From contig WYBP01000014.1 in the NCBI GenBank assembly GCA_011525845.1, positions 283,328 through 347,327 of the forward strand: a stretch of DNA of 64,000 nucleotides, read 5' to 3'. Shown piece after piece: positions 9,888 to 20,568 of this stretch. A program made the position numbers and the translations under genes. Source of the DNA: Gemmatimonadaceae bacterium (lineage in GTDB: Bacteria; Gemmatimonadota; Gemmatimonadetes; Gemmatimonadales; Gemmatimonadaceae). A model generated the notes under the pieces. The model worked only from the letters and a program-made list of their open reading frames with translations. It did no database searches and was not told where the DNA came from. Position 1 is the first letter of the stretch; each line of letters starts with the position of its first letter.

Positions 9888-10820
9888 TCAGCCGTCGCGC
9901 ATGCGGCGCGAGTGCTCGTCGAGGGCGCGGCGCTCGTCGTCCGTGAGGCGTTCGATGCCCTCGGCGGAGATCTTGTCGAGGATCGCGTCGATGCTCGGGG
10001 GCTCCCCGGGCGCGGCCTGTTCCTGGCTCGCCCGGCGGCGGGAGGGCGACGTGCGGCGCGAGGCCGCCGCGTTCGTGCGGGCGACCACGTCGTCGATGGT
10101 GTCACGGTCGCGCGTGCGCGAGCGGGGGAGCGTCTTGGGCACCGCGCGTGGCAGCTGGTCCTCGGGCGGCTCGTCCGGGAGCGCGGAGACGCCCTCGCGG
10201 AACTGCTCCACCAGCGTCACCTGCGTGGCGCGCACGAAGAGCCACGCCGCCGCGATTCCACCCAGGTGCGCGAGGAACGCCCCGCCGCCGCCGACCGGCT
10301 GCCGCATCCCCACGAGCAGGATGAGCGTGGCGATGAACACCACCATCCAGCGTCCGTGCATCACCACGCCGGCGGCGAGCGGGTGCTCCGCGTCGTCCCA
10401 CTGCATGGCGTGCGCCGCGAGGACGCCGAAGGCCGGCGCCGCGGCACTCAGCAGCAGCGCGTCCCCGCCGATGAAGAGGTGGAGCGCCCAGCCGCCGAAG
10501 CTCGCCAGGACGCCGAACGCCAGGAACCGGCGCGCGCCCCACGCGCGCTCGAGCCGCGTGCCGAACACGGCGATCGCGTACACCGAGACGAGCAACGTCG
10601 CCACGTCCGCATGCACGAACGGATAGGTGATGACGGACCACCAGCGCCCGAGGTCCAGGTCGCCGCGGCGGAACCCGAGGAACTCCTGCACGGCCTCCGG
10701 CAGGAGGAGCGTCCACTGCAGGAAGTGCACGCCGAGCATCGCCGCGATCGTCCACGACACCACGCGCGGGAGGCGCGCGGCGTGTGGTGCGGAGGCGGGG
10801 AGCGGCGTGGTCTGGGGCAT
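9888..10820 (-). CDS. Rhomboid-family membrane protein lacking the catalytic serine
   Basis: A 310-residue protein with about six hydrophobic helices (residues 20-200) and a long charged tail. The rhomboid pattern is visible: a helix-4 region ending FGVLAAHAM and a helix-6 AHLGG with the active-site His at about 185. The usual GASG box before FG reads SAAAPA instead, putting Ala127 where the serine should be, so it is probably a pseudoprotease that binds membrane clients. The tail (about 215-310) is Arg/Ser-rich and ends in a helix rich in acidic and basic residues. It is encoded just before queF; translation is likely separate. Confidence 0.75.
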   Translation of the reverse strand: MPQTTPLPASAPHAARLPRVVSWTIAAMLGVHFLQWTLLLPEAVQEFLGFRRGDLDLGRWWSVITYPFVHADVATLLVSVYAIAVFGTRLERAWGARRFLAFGVLASFGGWALHLFIGGDALLLSAAAPAFGVLAAHAMQWDDAEHPLAAGVVMHGRWMVVFIATLILLVGMRQPVGGGGAFLAHLGGIAAAWLFVRATQVTLVEQFREGVSALPDEPPEDQLPRAVPKTLPRSRTRDRDTIDDVVARTNAAASRRTSPSRRRASQEQAAPGEPPSIDAILDKISAEGIERLTDDERRALDEHSRRMRDG

Positions 10821-10825
10821 CGGGT

Positions 10826-13828
<3,003 letters not shown>

Positions 13829-13863
13829 CGTGTCGGGTGAGGGTGGTGGGCGCTGCGGCGAAT

Positions 13864-16641
13864 CTACGTCCGGCCCGAGGGGGGAGCGACCAGCGCGGGG
13901 GACGCGCCGTCCGCCCCATCCGCCGCGCGCGCGGCCGCGGCCAGCTCGCCGAGGAGCGCCAGCGCCTGGAGCGGCGTGAGTGCGTTCACGTCCACGTCGC
14001 GCAGCCGCTCGACGAGCGGGTCCGGCTCCGCCGGCGCGAAGAAGGTGAGCTGCGCGGCGGCGGGCGCCGCGCCCCGCCCCGAGGCCTGCGCCGCGCCAGG
14101 CGTTCCAGGCTGCGCCCCCGCGAGGGACGGCACGATCTGCTCCCCTTCCAGCACGCGCAGCAGCGCGCGCGCGCGGGCGATCACCGCCGGGGGCAGTCCC
14201 GCGAGCCGGCCGACCTCGATGCCATAGGAGCGGTCCGCGCCCCCCGGCTTCAGCCGGTGGAGGAAGAGGATCCGGTCCCCGACCTCCTGCACGGCCACAT
14301 TATAGTTGCGCACTGATACGAATTCGTCCGCGAGCTGCGTGAGCTCGTGGTAGTGCGTCGCGAACACCGTCTTGCACCCCACGCGCTCGTGCAGGTGCTC
14401 GCTCACCGCCCACGCGATCGAGAGGCCGTCCCAGGTCGCCGTGCCGCGCCCGATCTCGTCGAGCAGCACGAGGCTCCGCGCCGTCGCGGTGTGCAGGATC
14501 GCACTCGTCTCCGACATCTCCACCATGAACGTCGACTGGCCCCGCACGAGGTTGTCGCTCGCCCCCACGCGCGTGAACACCCGGTCCGCGATCCCCACCC
14601 GCGCCGAGGCGGCCGGCACGTAGCTCCCCATCTGCGCCATCAGCACCAGGAGTCCCACCTGCCGGAGGATCGTGCTCTTCCCCGCCATGTTCGGGCCGGT
14701 GAGGATGATCATCCGCGCGTCCGGCGTGAGCGTCACGTCGTTCGGGATGAAGCGCTCGCGCGGCATCATCCGCTCCACCACCGGATGCCGGCCGCGCACG
14801 ATCTCGAGGGCGTCCCCCTCGTCCACCACCGGCCGCACGTACCCTTCGCGCGCGGCGACCTCGGCGAGCGAGGCCAGCACGTCGAGCTGCGCGATCCGCC
14901 CCGCGATGGCCTGCAGCCGGCCGATGGCGCTCCCCACGCGCGTGCGCAGCGCCTCGAAGATCTCCCGCTCGCGCGCGTCGATCCGCTCCGTCGCGTGCAG
15001 CACCTTCTCCTCGAACGCCTTGAGCGCCGGCGTCACGTACCGCTCGGCGCCGGTGAGCGTCTGCCGGCGCTGGTAGTCCGCCGGCACGGCGTCGCGGTTG
15101 GCGTTCGTGACTTCGATGTAATAGCCGAACACCCGGTTGTAGCCGACCTTGAGCGACCCGATCCCCGTGCGCGCGCGCTCCTCCGCCTGCAGCGCCGCGA
15201 TCGCGTCCTTGCCCCCCGTCGCGATCGCGCGCAGCTCGTCGAGCTCGCCGTCGATCCCGGCGGCGATCGTCTCCCCCTCGCCGAACTGGAGCGGGGGCCG
15301 CGCCACGAGCGTGCGCTGGATCTCCCCGGCGAGCTCCGGCGCGTCGTCCCACGCCTCGGCGATCGCCGCGAGCGCACCCGCGAGCGCACCCGCGAGCGCG
15401 CCGCCGCCACCGCTGCGCGCGAGCGCACGCGCCACCTCGGGGAGCCGCGAGAGCGAGTCGCCGAGTGCGCGCAGGTCGCGCGGCGTCGCGCGCCCCGCGG
15501 CCGTGCGGCCGCCGAGTCGCTCGATGTCGCGCACCCCCTCCAGGGCCTCACGGAGCGCGCCGCGCGCGAGCGCCTCCGTGACGAACGCGGTCACCGCATC
15601 GAGGCGCGCGTCGATCGCGGTGCGGTCGGTGAGCGGCGCCAGCACCCACTGCCGAAGGAGCCGACCGCCCATCGGCGTGAGCGTGCGGTCGAGCACGCCG
15701 AGGAGCGTGCCGCTGGTATCATCGGTCGCGCGGAGCGACTCGACGAGCTCGAGGTTGCGGCGCGTCATCTCGTCGAGCGGCATCGTGCCGCCCGGGCGTT
15801 CCACGGTCGGGCGCGCGAGGTGCGGCAGGCCGCCGGGCTGCAGTTCGCGCAGGTAGCGCAGGAGCGCGCCCGCCGCGCCCAGCGCGATGGCGTCGGCGGC
15901 GCCGATGCCGAACCCTTCCACCGACCCGACCTCGAACTGCTCCGCGAGCGCCGTGGTCGCGAGCGCCGCGTCGAACTCCCACGCCTCGCGCGGCGTCACG
16001 AGTGCGCCGAGCGAGGCGGCGAACGATTCGGCGGACGATCCCGTGGACGATCCCGTGGACGCCGCGGCCGACGACTCTGAGGCGCCGCGCGCCCGCGCGC
16101 CTCCCGCGCCGGCCACGACGAGCACCTCGCGCGGCGCGAGGCGCGCCAGGGCGGCGTCCGCGTCCGCGGGCGCGCAGCGGATCAGCCGGAACTCGCCCGT
16201 CGAGAGGTCCGCCGCCGCGATCCCCGTCTCTCCCGCCCCCTCGGCCACCGCGCAGAGGAAGTTGTTCCGGTTCCCGTCGAGCAGGTCGTCGCTGAACGCC
16301 GCGCCGGGCGTGACCGTCTCCACCACCGCGCGCTTCACGATCCCCTTCGCCAGCTTGGGGTCCTCCACCTGCTCGCAGATCGCGACGCGATGCCCCTGCT
16401 GCACGAGGCGCCGCAGGTACTCCGCGGCCGCCTTCACGGGAACGCCGGCGAGCGGCACCTCCGCCGCGCCCCCGTTGTTGCGCGAGGTGAGCGTGAGGTC
16501 GAGCACGCGCGCGGCGAGCTCGGCGTCCTCGTAGAACATCTCGTAGAAGTCGCCCATCCGGAAGAAGAGGATCGCGTGCGGATGCCGCGCCTTGATCTCC
16601 CGGTACTGCGTCATCAGTGGGGTCGAGCCCTCCTTCGTCAC
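13864..16641 (-). CDS. mutS: DNA mismatch repair protein MutS
   Basis: A 925-residue MutS. The GTG at 16641 is chosen over the ATG at 16614 because the extra residues give a STPLMTQYREIK start like the TPMMQQY start of other MutS proteins, and because GTGA overlaps the upstream stop. The mismatch-binding F-x-E is in GDFYEMF; the ATPase shows GPNMAGKST (Walker A), the STFMVEMSE signature and a DEIGRGT loop. An Ala/Ser/Gly-rich insert around residues 180-210 and an Ala-rich stretch near residue 420 contain 12-bp repeats. It recognises mispairs and recruits MutL; no mutL is seen here. Confidence 0.97.
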   Translation of the reverse strand: MTKEGSTPLMTQYREIKARHPHAILFFRMGDFYEMFYEDAELAARVLDLTLTSRNNGGAAEVPLAGVPVKAAAEYLRRLVQQGHRVAICEQVEDPKLAKGIVKRAVVETVTPGAAFSDDLLDGNRNNFLCAVAEGAGETGIAAADLSTGEFRLIRCAPADADAALARLAPREVLVVAGAGGARARGASESSAAASTGSSTGSSAESFAASLGALVTPREAWEFDAALATTALAEQFEVGSVEGFGIGAADAIALGAAGALLRYLRELQPGGLPHLARPTVERPGGTMPLDEMTRRNLELVESLRATDDTSGTLLGVLDRTLTPMGGRLLRQWVLAPLTDRTAIDARLDAVTAFVTEALARGALREALEGVRDIERLGGRTAAGRATPRDLRALGDSLSRLPEVARALARSGGGGALAGALAGALAAIAEAWDDAPELAGEIQRTLVARPPLQFGEGETIAAGIDGELDELRAIATGGKDAIAALQAEERARTGIGSLKVGYNRVFGYYIEVTNANRDAVPADYQRRQTLTGAERYVTPALKAFEEKVLHATERIDAREREIFEALRTRVGSAIGRLQAIAGRIAQLDVLASLAEVAAREGYVRPVVDEGDALEIVRGRHPVVERMMPRERFIPNDVTLTPDARMIILTGPNMAGKSTILRQVGLLVLMAQMGSYVPAASARVGIADRVFTRVGASDNLVRGQSTFMVEMSETSAILHTATARSLVLLDEIGRGTATWDGLSIAWAVSEHLHERVGCKTVFATHYHELTQLADEFVSVRNYNVAVQEVGDRILFLHRLKPGGADRSYGIEVGRLAGLPPAVIARARALLRVLEGEQIVPSLAGAQPGTPGAAQASGRGAAPAAAQLTFFAPAEPDPLVERLRDVDVNALTPLQALALLGELAAAARAADGADGASPALVAPPSGRT
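15367..15402 (-). repeat. 12-bp tandem repeat inside mutS (3 units)
   Basis: Three copies of CGCGAGCGCACC (plus-strand reading, third copy variant) encode a GALA-type repeat in the MutS core, where the family has no conserved repeat. Confidence 0.75.
16033..16060 (-). repeat. 12-bp tandem repeat inside mutS (2.3 units)
   Basis: Copies of GGACGATCCCGT (plus-strand reading) encode the STGS repeat within the low-complexity insert between the mismatch-binding and connector regions of MutS. Confidence 0.75.
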
Positions 16642-17717
16642 CCCGGCGGCACCTGGACGATGAACGCGTCGGCGCGCTCCTTCTGCTTGTACGCCTCGGA
16701 CGCGGCCGTGGCCGCGGCGCTGGTCGGGAAGCGGCCGAAGCGCACGCGGAAGGGCGCCGTGCGCGTGTCCACCCGCGCGTCGTACCCCTTCGCCTTCAGC
16801 TGTTCGACGATCGCGTTCGCCTCCGCCATGGTGCTCATCGCCGCGACCTGCACCGACCAGCCCCCGCCGCGCGCCGAAGGTGCGGCGGTTGGTGCCGAGG
16901 TCGGTGCAGAGGTTGGCGCGGCCCGGGGCGCCGCCTGACGCGCGGGAGGCTGTGTCGCCGCGGCCGCAGCGGCCGCGGCCTCTTCCGCCGCGAGCGTCGC
17001 GGAGTCGGGGCACGCACGCATGAGATAGTCGTACTGGTTCTCGAGCTCCACCGATCCGGGCCTGAGCAGCGGACGCGATGACCGGAGCACGGCACACCCG
17101 GGCGTACGGGACCCGCGCTCGAGCAGGAGCCGGCCATGCCAGAGCCCCGCCTCCGCGCGTGCGGGACTGTCCGGCGCCTCGCGCGAGAGCCGCTCCAGGT
17201 ACCGCAGTGCGGCATCGCGGTCGCCGCGCGCCGCCTCGCCCTGCGCCAGGCGGAGCATCGCGTCGCCGGCACGCGGCGATCGCTCATGCTCGAGCATGAG
17301 CCGCAGGTAGTCCTTCTGCGCGGCGTCCCAGGACTCGGCGAGCGTCGCGCGCCAGAAGAGCGCCTCCGCTTCCTCGCGCGACCGCGGCTCGGCCGCGTTC
17401 AGCACCGAGTCCACCAGCGCGCGCCCCTCCGCACCCTGCCCGTCGTTCACGAGCCGCTGCGCGCGACGGAAGACGGCGAGCGCCGCCGAGTCCGTGGGCG
17501 TCATCGCGGGCGACACCGCGGGCGACACCACAGGCGCCGGTGCGGCCTGCGCACCGAGGGCCGACGCAGCTCGCGACGCGCTCGGCGCCACGGCGAGCGA
17601 AACGAACGTGACGGCAGCAGCGGTCGCGAGGCGCACGACGCGGTGCACGACGCGGTGCACGACGCGGTGCGTGACGCGGTGCGTGACGAGTGGCGCAACG
17701 CTCCGCCGCGCGTTCAC
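16638..17717 (-). CDS. Exported SPOR-domain protein with TPR-like region
   Basis: A 359-residue protein. The GTG at 17717 overlaps the holA stop (GTGA) and precedes an odd N-terminus of His-Arg-Val repeats, then a hydrophobic segment (LATAAAVTFVSLAVAPS), probably an export signal or anchor. Residues about 85-260 look like tetratricopeptide-type helices (LFWRATLAESWDAA, GDAMLRLAQGEAARGD). An Ala/Pro linker leads to a C-terminal SPOR domain (WSVQVAAMSTMAEANAIVEQL to the end), which binds glycan strands stripped of peptides at division sites. A role in cell-wall or septal processing is inferred. Its stop overlaps mutS. Confidence 0.8.
   Translation of the reverse strand: MNARRSVAPLVTHRVTHRVVHRVVHRVVRLATAAAVTFVSLAVAPSASRAASALGAQAAPAPVVSPAVSPAMTPTDSAALAVFRRAQRLVNDGQGAEGRALVDSVLNAAEPRSREEAEALFWRATLAESWDAAQKDYLRLMLEHERSPRAGDAMLRLAQGEAARGDRDAALRYLERLSREAPDSPARAEAGLWHGRLLLERGSRTPGCAVLRSSRPLLRPGSVELENQYDYLMRACPDSATLAAEEAAAAAAAATQPPARQAAPRAAPTSAPTSAPTAAPSARGGGWSVQVAAMSTMAEANAIVEQLKAKGYDARVDTRTAPFRVRFGRFPTSAAATAASEAYKQKERADAFIVQVPPG
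17505..17528 (-). repeat. 12-bp tandem repeat in the SPOR-protein gene (2 units)
   Basis: Two exact copies of CGCGGGCGACAC (plus-strand reading) encode VSPAVSPA just after the signal-like segment of the SPOR protein. Confidence 0.7.
17634..17693 (-). repeat. 12-bp tandem repeat in the N-terminus of the SPOR protein (about 5 units)
   Basis: Four full units of CACGACGCGGTG-type sequence (A/G variant at position 2) plus most of a fifth encode the THRV/VHRV repeats ahead of the hydrophobic export segment. Confidence 0.85.
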
Positions 17718-18772
17718 GCCGCCCTCCGCGTGGATGCCACCGGCGTGATGGCGAGCAGGAGCGAGGTCACGATCTGCCCCTCGCTCGAGACCTTGGTGTC
17801 CTTGAGCGCGCGATCCGCGGCGAGCAGGTGCGGCAGTGCGCGGTCGATGTCGGCCGCACTCCACTTCGAGACCGATCGCGCCCAGCACTTCACCGCCTCG
17901 CCCCACGGTCGTCCGGTGTACACGTTCCCCGCCTCCTTGAGCAGCCCGAAGAACTCGCTCTCCAGCCGCGACGCGGAGAGCCCGCGCGCGCGCGCTGCCA
18001 CGCCCCACCCGATCGCGAGCGTCTGCGCCGCGAGCGCCATCACCAGCACCACGGCCGAGACCTTCGGCTGGGCGAGCACCTCCTCCACCAGCGCGATCGC
18101 GGCGGTCGTCTCCCGCGCCGCGGCCCGGTCCAGCAGGTCGCCCATGGTGTGACCGGGGCGCACACCGGTCACCGCCTCCACCGCCGCACGGTCGATCGGT
18201 GCGCCGTCCGTGAATGCCGAGAGCTTCCGCAGCTCGCCCGCGAGCAGTGCGAGGTCGTTCCCCCCGTATTCGGCGAGCAGCGCTGCGGCGGCCGGTTCGA
18301 TCGAGGTCCCGCACGCGGTGTCCGCCTGGTGGGCGATCCACTTCTGCAGGTCGTCCTCGCCGAGCGCCTTGAACTCCACTCCCGTGCAGGCCTTCAGCTG
18401 CGCCGCGTCCGGCTTGGTGCCGGCGGGGACCACGAGCACCAGCAGCAGGTCGGCCGCCGGGCGCTCGAGGTACTGCTGCAGGCGGTCGCGCGCCGCCTTC
18501 TTGAGGCCGGCCGGATCGCGGAGGATCACCACGCGGCGCTCCGCGAGCATCGGCAGCGCCTCGAGCGCCGAGGAGAGTGCCGCGACATCGCACTCGCCAC
18601 CGCGGAGCATCTCGAGGTTGAAGTCCCGCGTGGAGGGATCGGTCGTGCGCTCGACGATCGCGCGGACCTTCTCCTCCTTCAGGAAGTCATCCCTGCCGTG
18701 AAAGAGATAGGCCGGATCGAACCGGCCGCTCTCGAGCGAGGCCTTGAGTGCCTTCATGGTCGCGGGAGCCAT
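17714..18772 (-). CDS. holA: DNA polymerase III delta subunit
   Basis: A 352-residue clamp-loader delta subunit. The N-terminal pattern PAYLFHGRDDFLKEEKVRAI is characteristic; the middle region has the FKALGEDDLQKWI and GGNDLALLAGELRKL segments, and the C-terminal collar domain follows. Delta opens the DnaN ring during clamp loading; DnaN is encoded about 15 kb away. The ATG at 18772 is used; an ATG five codons later (18757) is also possible. It overlaps the anti-sigma gene upstream by 86 bp and the SPOR gene downstream by 4 bp. Confidence 0.9.
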   Translation of the reverse strand: MAPATMKALKASLESGRFDPAYLFHGRDDFLKEEKVRAIVERTTDPSTRDFNLEMLRGGECDVAALSSALEALPMLAERRVVILRDPAGLKKAARDRLQQYLERPAADLLLVLVVPAGTKPDAAQLKACTGVEFKALGEDDLQKWIAHQADTACGTSIEPAAAALLAEYGGNDLALLAGELRKLSAFTDGAPIDRAAVEAVTGVRPGHTMGDLLDRAAARETTAAIALVEEVLAQPKVSAVVLVMALAAQTLAIGWGVAARARGLSASRLESEFFGLLKEAGNVYTGRPWGEAVKCWARSVSKWSAADIDRALPHLLAADRALKDTKVSSEGQIVTSLLLAITPVASTRRAA

Positions 18773-19025
18773 ACGACCGCAATATAGCCGCCGACGGACG
18801 GCTCGACTCGGCGGCGAGGCGCGTGGCGAGCGTCGTGCGGAACTGACGCGAGGGCGCGAGGGGCCGATGGTGTCGCGCCAGCAGGAGTCCGGTCCGCAGG
18901 AGCGCATCGAAGCGACGGCAGCGCGGACACTGGTCGGCGTGTGCGCGCATCTCCACCACGAGTCGGGGCGAGAGGGACGCGTCGAGCCACGCGAGATGCT
19001 GGGAACGGAAGGAGGAGCAGCGCAT
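18687..19025 (-). CDS. Putative zinc-finger anti-sigma factor
   Basis: A 112-residue protein with a HxxxCxxC motif (HADQCPRC, about residues 28-35) in an N-terminal helical domain, as in ZAS-type anti-sigma factors (zf-HC2). No clear transmembrane helix follows, so it would be cytoplasmic. It lies downstream of an ECF sigma gene, the usual place for the cognate anti-sigma. The last 29 codons overlap the start of holA in another frame and look less conserved (Arg/Ser-rich); the real C-terminus may be dispensable. A ZAS factor of this type is often redox-responsive; that is inference. Confidence 0.7.
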   Translation of the reverse strand: MRCSSFRSQHLAWLDASLSPRLVVEMRAHADQCPRCRRFDALLRTGLLLARHHRPLAPSRQFRTTLATRLAAESSRPSAAILRSYGSRDHEGTQGLARERPVRSGLSLSRQG

Positions 19026-19100
19026 CGGGAGGGGGTGGGGGAGACCCGTGACCGAGCTTGGGCGACCAGCGATGACCTGCAGGGACCTGCGGAATTACGA

Positions 19101-19130
19101 AACGCCCTCCCGATACCCCGGGAGGACGTT
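19101..19130 (-). terminator. Hairpin terminator between the sigma and anti-sigma genes
   Basis: Reading the minus strand, a 12-bp stem with one G-T pair (AACGTCCTCCCG with CGGGAGGGCGTT) closes a 6-nt loop and is followed by TCGTAATT. It sits 52 bp after the sigma stop and 75 bp before the anti-sigma start, so it could separate or attenuate their expression. The rest of the 156-bp gap holds no gene that I can support. Confidence 0.6.
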
Positions 19131-19181
19131 CCGCGTTCCGGCCTGCGTGGTGTCGGAGGTCCCACCCCCCTTCCAACCGTA

Positions 19182-19817
19182 CTACTGCAGGGCCGGCTCG
19201 ATGATCTCCGCGAAGGAGCTGCGGGCACGGTTCAGCCGCGACTTCACGGTGCCCAGGTTGCAGTGCGTGATCTCGGCGATCTCCTCGTACGACTTCCCCT
19301 CGAGCTCACGGAGCACGAACACCTGGCGGTGATGCTCCGGCAGCTGGGCGACCGTGTTCTCCACCAGCGAGCGGATGTGGCGCTTCCGGTAGAGGTCATC
19401 CGGGCGGTAGGAGTTGTCCTCGAACTCCAGGGGGCGCTCCTCGTCCTCCCAGCCCGCGGTCATCGCCTGGAAGAGCACGAGCGGGTTCCGCGAGCGGTTC
19501 CGGAGCTCGTTCTTGGCCAGGTTCGACGCAATCGTATAGATCCAGGTCGAGAACTTCTTCGACTGGTCGAAGCGCGCGAGGTGGCGGTGCACACGGATGA
19601 ACGCCTCCTGGACCAGATCCTCGGCGCGTTCCCGGTCACCGACCGTTCGATAGATGAAGTTGAGCAGGCGGGTCTGGTAGCGGTTCACCAGCGCATCGAA
19701 CGCGCGGGTCTGACCAGCCAAGTATTCAGACACCAATGCGCCATCATCGAGCGTTTCAAGGTCGACGAGCGTGCGGAACTGGATCTTCCGTGCGGTGGCG
19801 CGAGCGGCGGTTCCCAT
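19182..19817 (-). CDS. ECF RNA polymerase sigma factor (RpoE/SigW type)
   Basis: A 211-residue sigma-70 family protein with region 2 (DALVNRYQTRLLNFIYRTVG, then RAEDLVQEAFIRVHRHL, KFSTWIYTIASNLAKNELR) and region 4 (LPEHHRQVFVLRELEGKSYEEIAEITHCNLGTVKSRLNRAR is split here by helix turns). The ATG at 19817 follows a GGGAGGGG ribosome-binding site, although spacing is short; a TTG at 19850 is an alternative. It is followed by a zinc-finger anti-sigma gene and preceded by a sigma-54-like promoter and a palindrome. Target regulon unknown. Confidence 0.92.
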   Translation of the reverse strand: MGTAARATARKIQFRTLVDLETLDDGALVSEYLAGQTRAFDALVNRYQTRLLNFIYRTVGDRERAEDLVQEAFIRVHRHLARFDQSKKFSTWIYTIASNLAKNELRNRSRNPLVLFQAMTAGWEDEERPLEFEDNSYRPDDLYRKRHIRSLVENTVAQLPEHHRQVFVLRELEGKSYEEIAEITHCNLGTVKSRLNRARSSFAEIIEPALQ

Positions 19818-19869
19818 CGGCCCCTCCCATCCAAAGGAGTACAGCGGCAAATCTTCGCTGATATTTGGA

Positions 19870-19885
19870 TGCAGGGGGTGTGCCA
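19870..19885 (-). promoter_or_regulatory. Sigma-54-type promoter upstream of the ECF sigma gene
   Basis: On the minus strand TGGCACACCCCCTGCA matches the -24/-12 consensus TGGCACGNNNNTTGCW at all but two defined positions, with correct GG-to-GC spacing. Transcription would begin near 19859, leaving a leader of about 42 nt before the ATG at 19817. Confidence 0.5.
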
Positions 19886-19905
19886 GTGGTTGCTGGCCCG
19901 TAAGT

Positions 19906-19920
19906 CGTTGTCAGACAACG
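19906..19920. promoter_or_regulatory. 15-bp perfect palindrome (GTTGT-N3-ACAAC family)
   Basis: CGTTGTCAGACAACG is a perfect inverted repeat around a central base, 21 bp upstream of the -24 element of the ECF sigma promoter. Two relatives occur before parB, one sharing an identical CAACGACTTA flank on the minus strand. This looks like the site of a dimeric DNA-binding protein. The remainder of 19886-20019 shows nothing else recognisable. Confidence 0.5.
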
Positions 19921-20019
19921 CCTTAATCGTCTCTTAATGTGCTCGGATGTCTCCCTGGTGGGAGAATTGCGTCCCCATTTGAGGACACACCTGAGTTCGG
20001 CGCTTCGCCCGGCGCGCCG

Positions 20020-20568
20020 TCAGGACCGGAAGCCGGCCGCGAAGAGAAGCCCGATGATCGTCTTCGCGTCCGTGATCTCGCCCGCCTCGATCATCCGCAG
20101 CGCCGTGGTGAGGGGGGTGGGGACCACTTCTATGAACTCGTCCGACTCCCGGTTCGCCGAACCGCGCGTGAGTTCCGAGGCCATGAAGATGTGGATCTTC
20201 TCGTTGGTGAACCCCGGTGTGGTCCACATCGACGTCAGGAGCTCCATCTTCGCGGCGGTGCAGCCCGTCTCCTCCTTGAGCTCGCGGTGCGCGCACGCGA
20301 GGGGCGCTTCGGCCGGCTCGAGCCGACCGGCCGGGATCTCCCAGAGCGTGTCGGCGACCGCGTAGCGGTACTGCTTGAGCAGCAGGACCTGCGGATCCTT
20401 CCCCTGGATGTCGCTCAGGAACGGCACCACGGCCGATGCGCCCGGGTGGTGGATCAGCACCTGCTCCCCCTCCGAGCCGTCGGGGAACCTCACGCGGTCC
20501 AGGTGGGCGTCGAGGAACCGATGCTGCCACACCCTGCCGCCGTCGATCCTTCCGGGTCCGTCGCTCAT
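20020..20568 (-). CDS. NUDIX hydrolase, ADP-ribose pyrophosphatase type
   Basis: A 182-residue NUDIX protein. The NUDIX box is visible as a Gly-rich loop followed by the RELKEETG core (residues about 93-101), preceded by VADTLWEIPAGRLEP, the wording typical of ADP-sugar pyrophosphatases. Expected reaction: ADP-ribose to AMP and ribose 5-phosphate with Mg2+. The ATG at 20568 overlaps the stop of the M16 gene upstream (ATGA), placing it last in a four-gene run with the two M16 genes and ydcF. Confidence 0.9.
   Translation of the reverse strand: MSDGPGRIDGGRVWQHRFLDAHLDRVRFPDGSEGEQVLIHHPGASAVVPFLSDIQGKDPQVLLLKQYRYAVADTLWEIPAGRLEPAEAPLACAHRELKEETGCTAAKMELLTSMWTTPGFTNEKIHIFMASELTRGSANRESDEFIEVVPTPLTTALRMIEAGEITDAKTIIGLLFAAGFRS

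Noticed and set aside
14347..16080. 577-codon plus-strand frame inside mutS
   Set aside because: Antisense shadow of mutS, Arg/His-rich, with no domain and no sensible start context.
19026..19181. Short minus-strand frame between the sigma and anti-sigma genes
   Set aside because: Composition is His/Pro-rich without a fold and it reads through a hairpin terminator.
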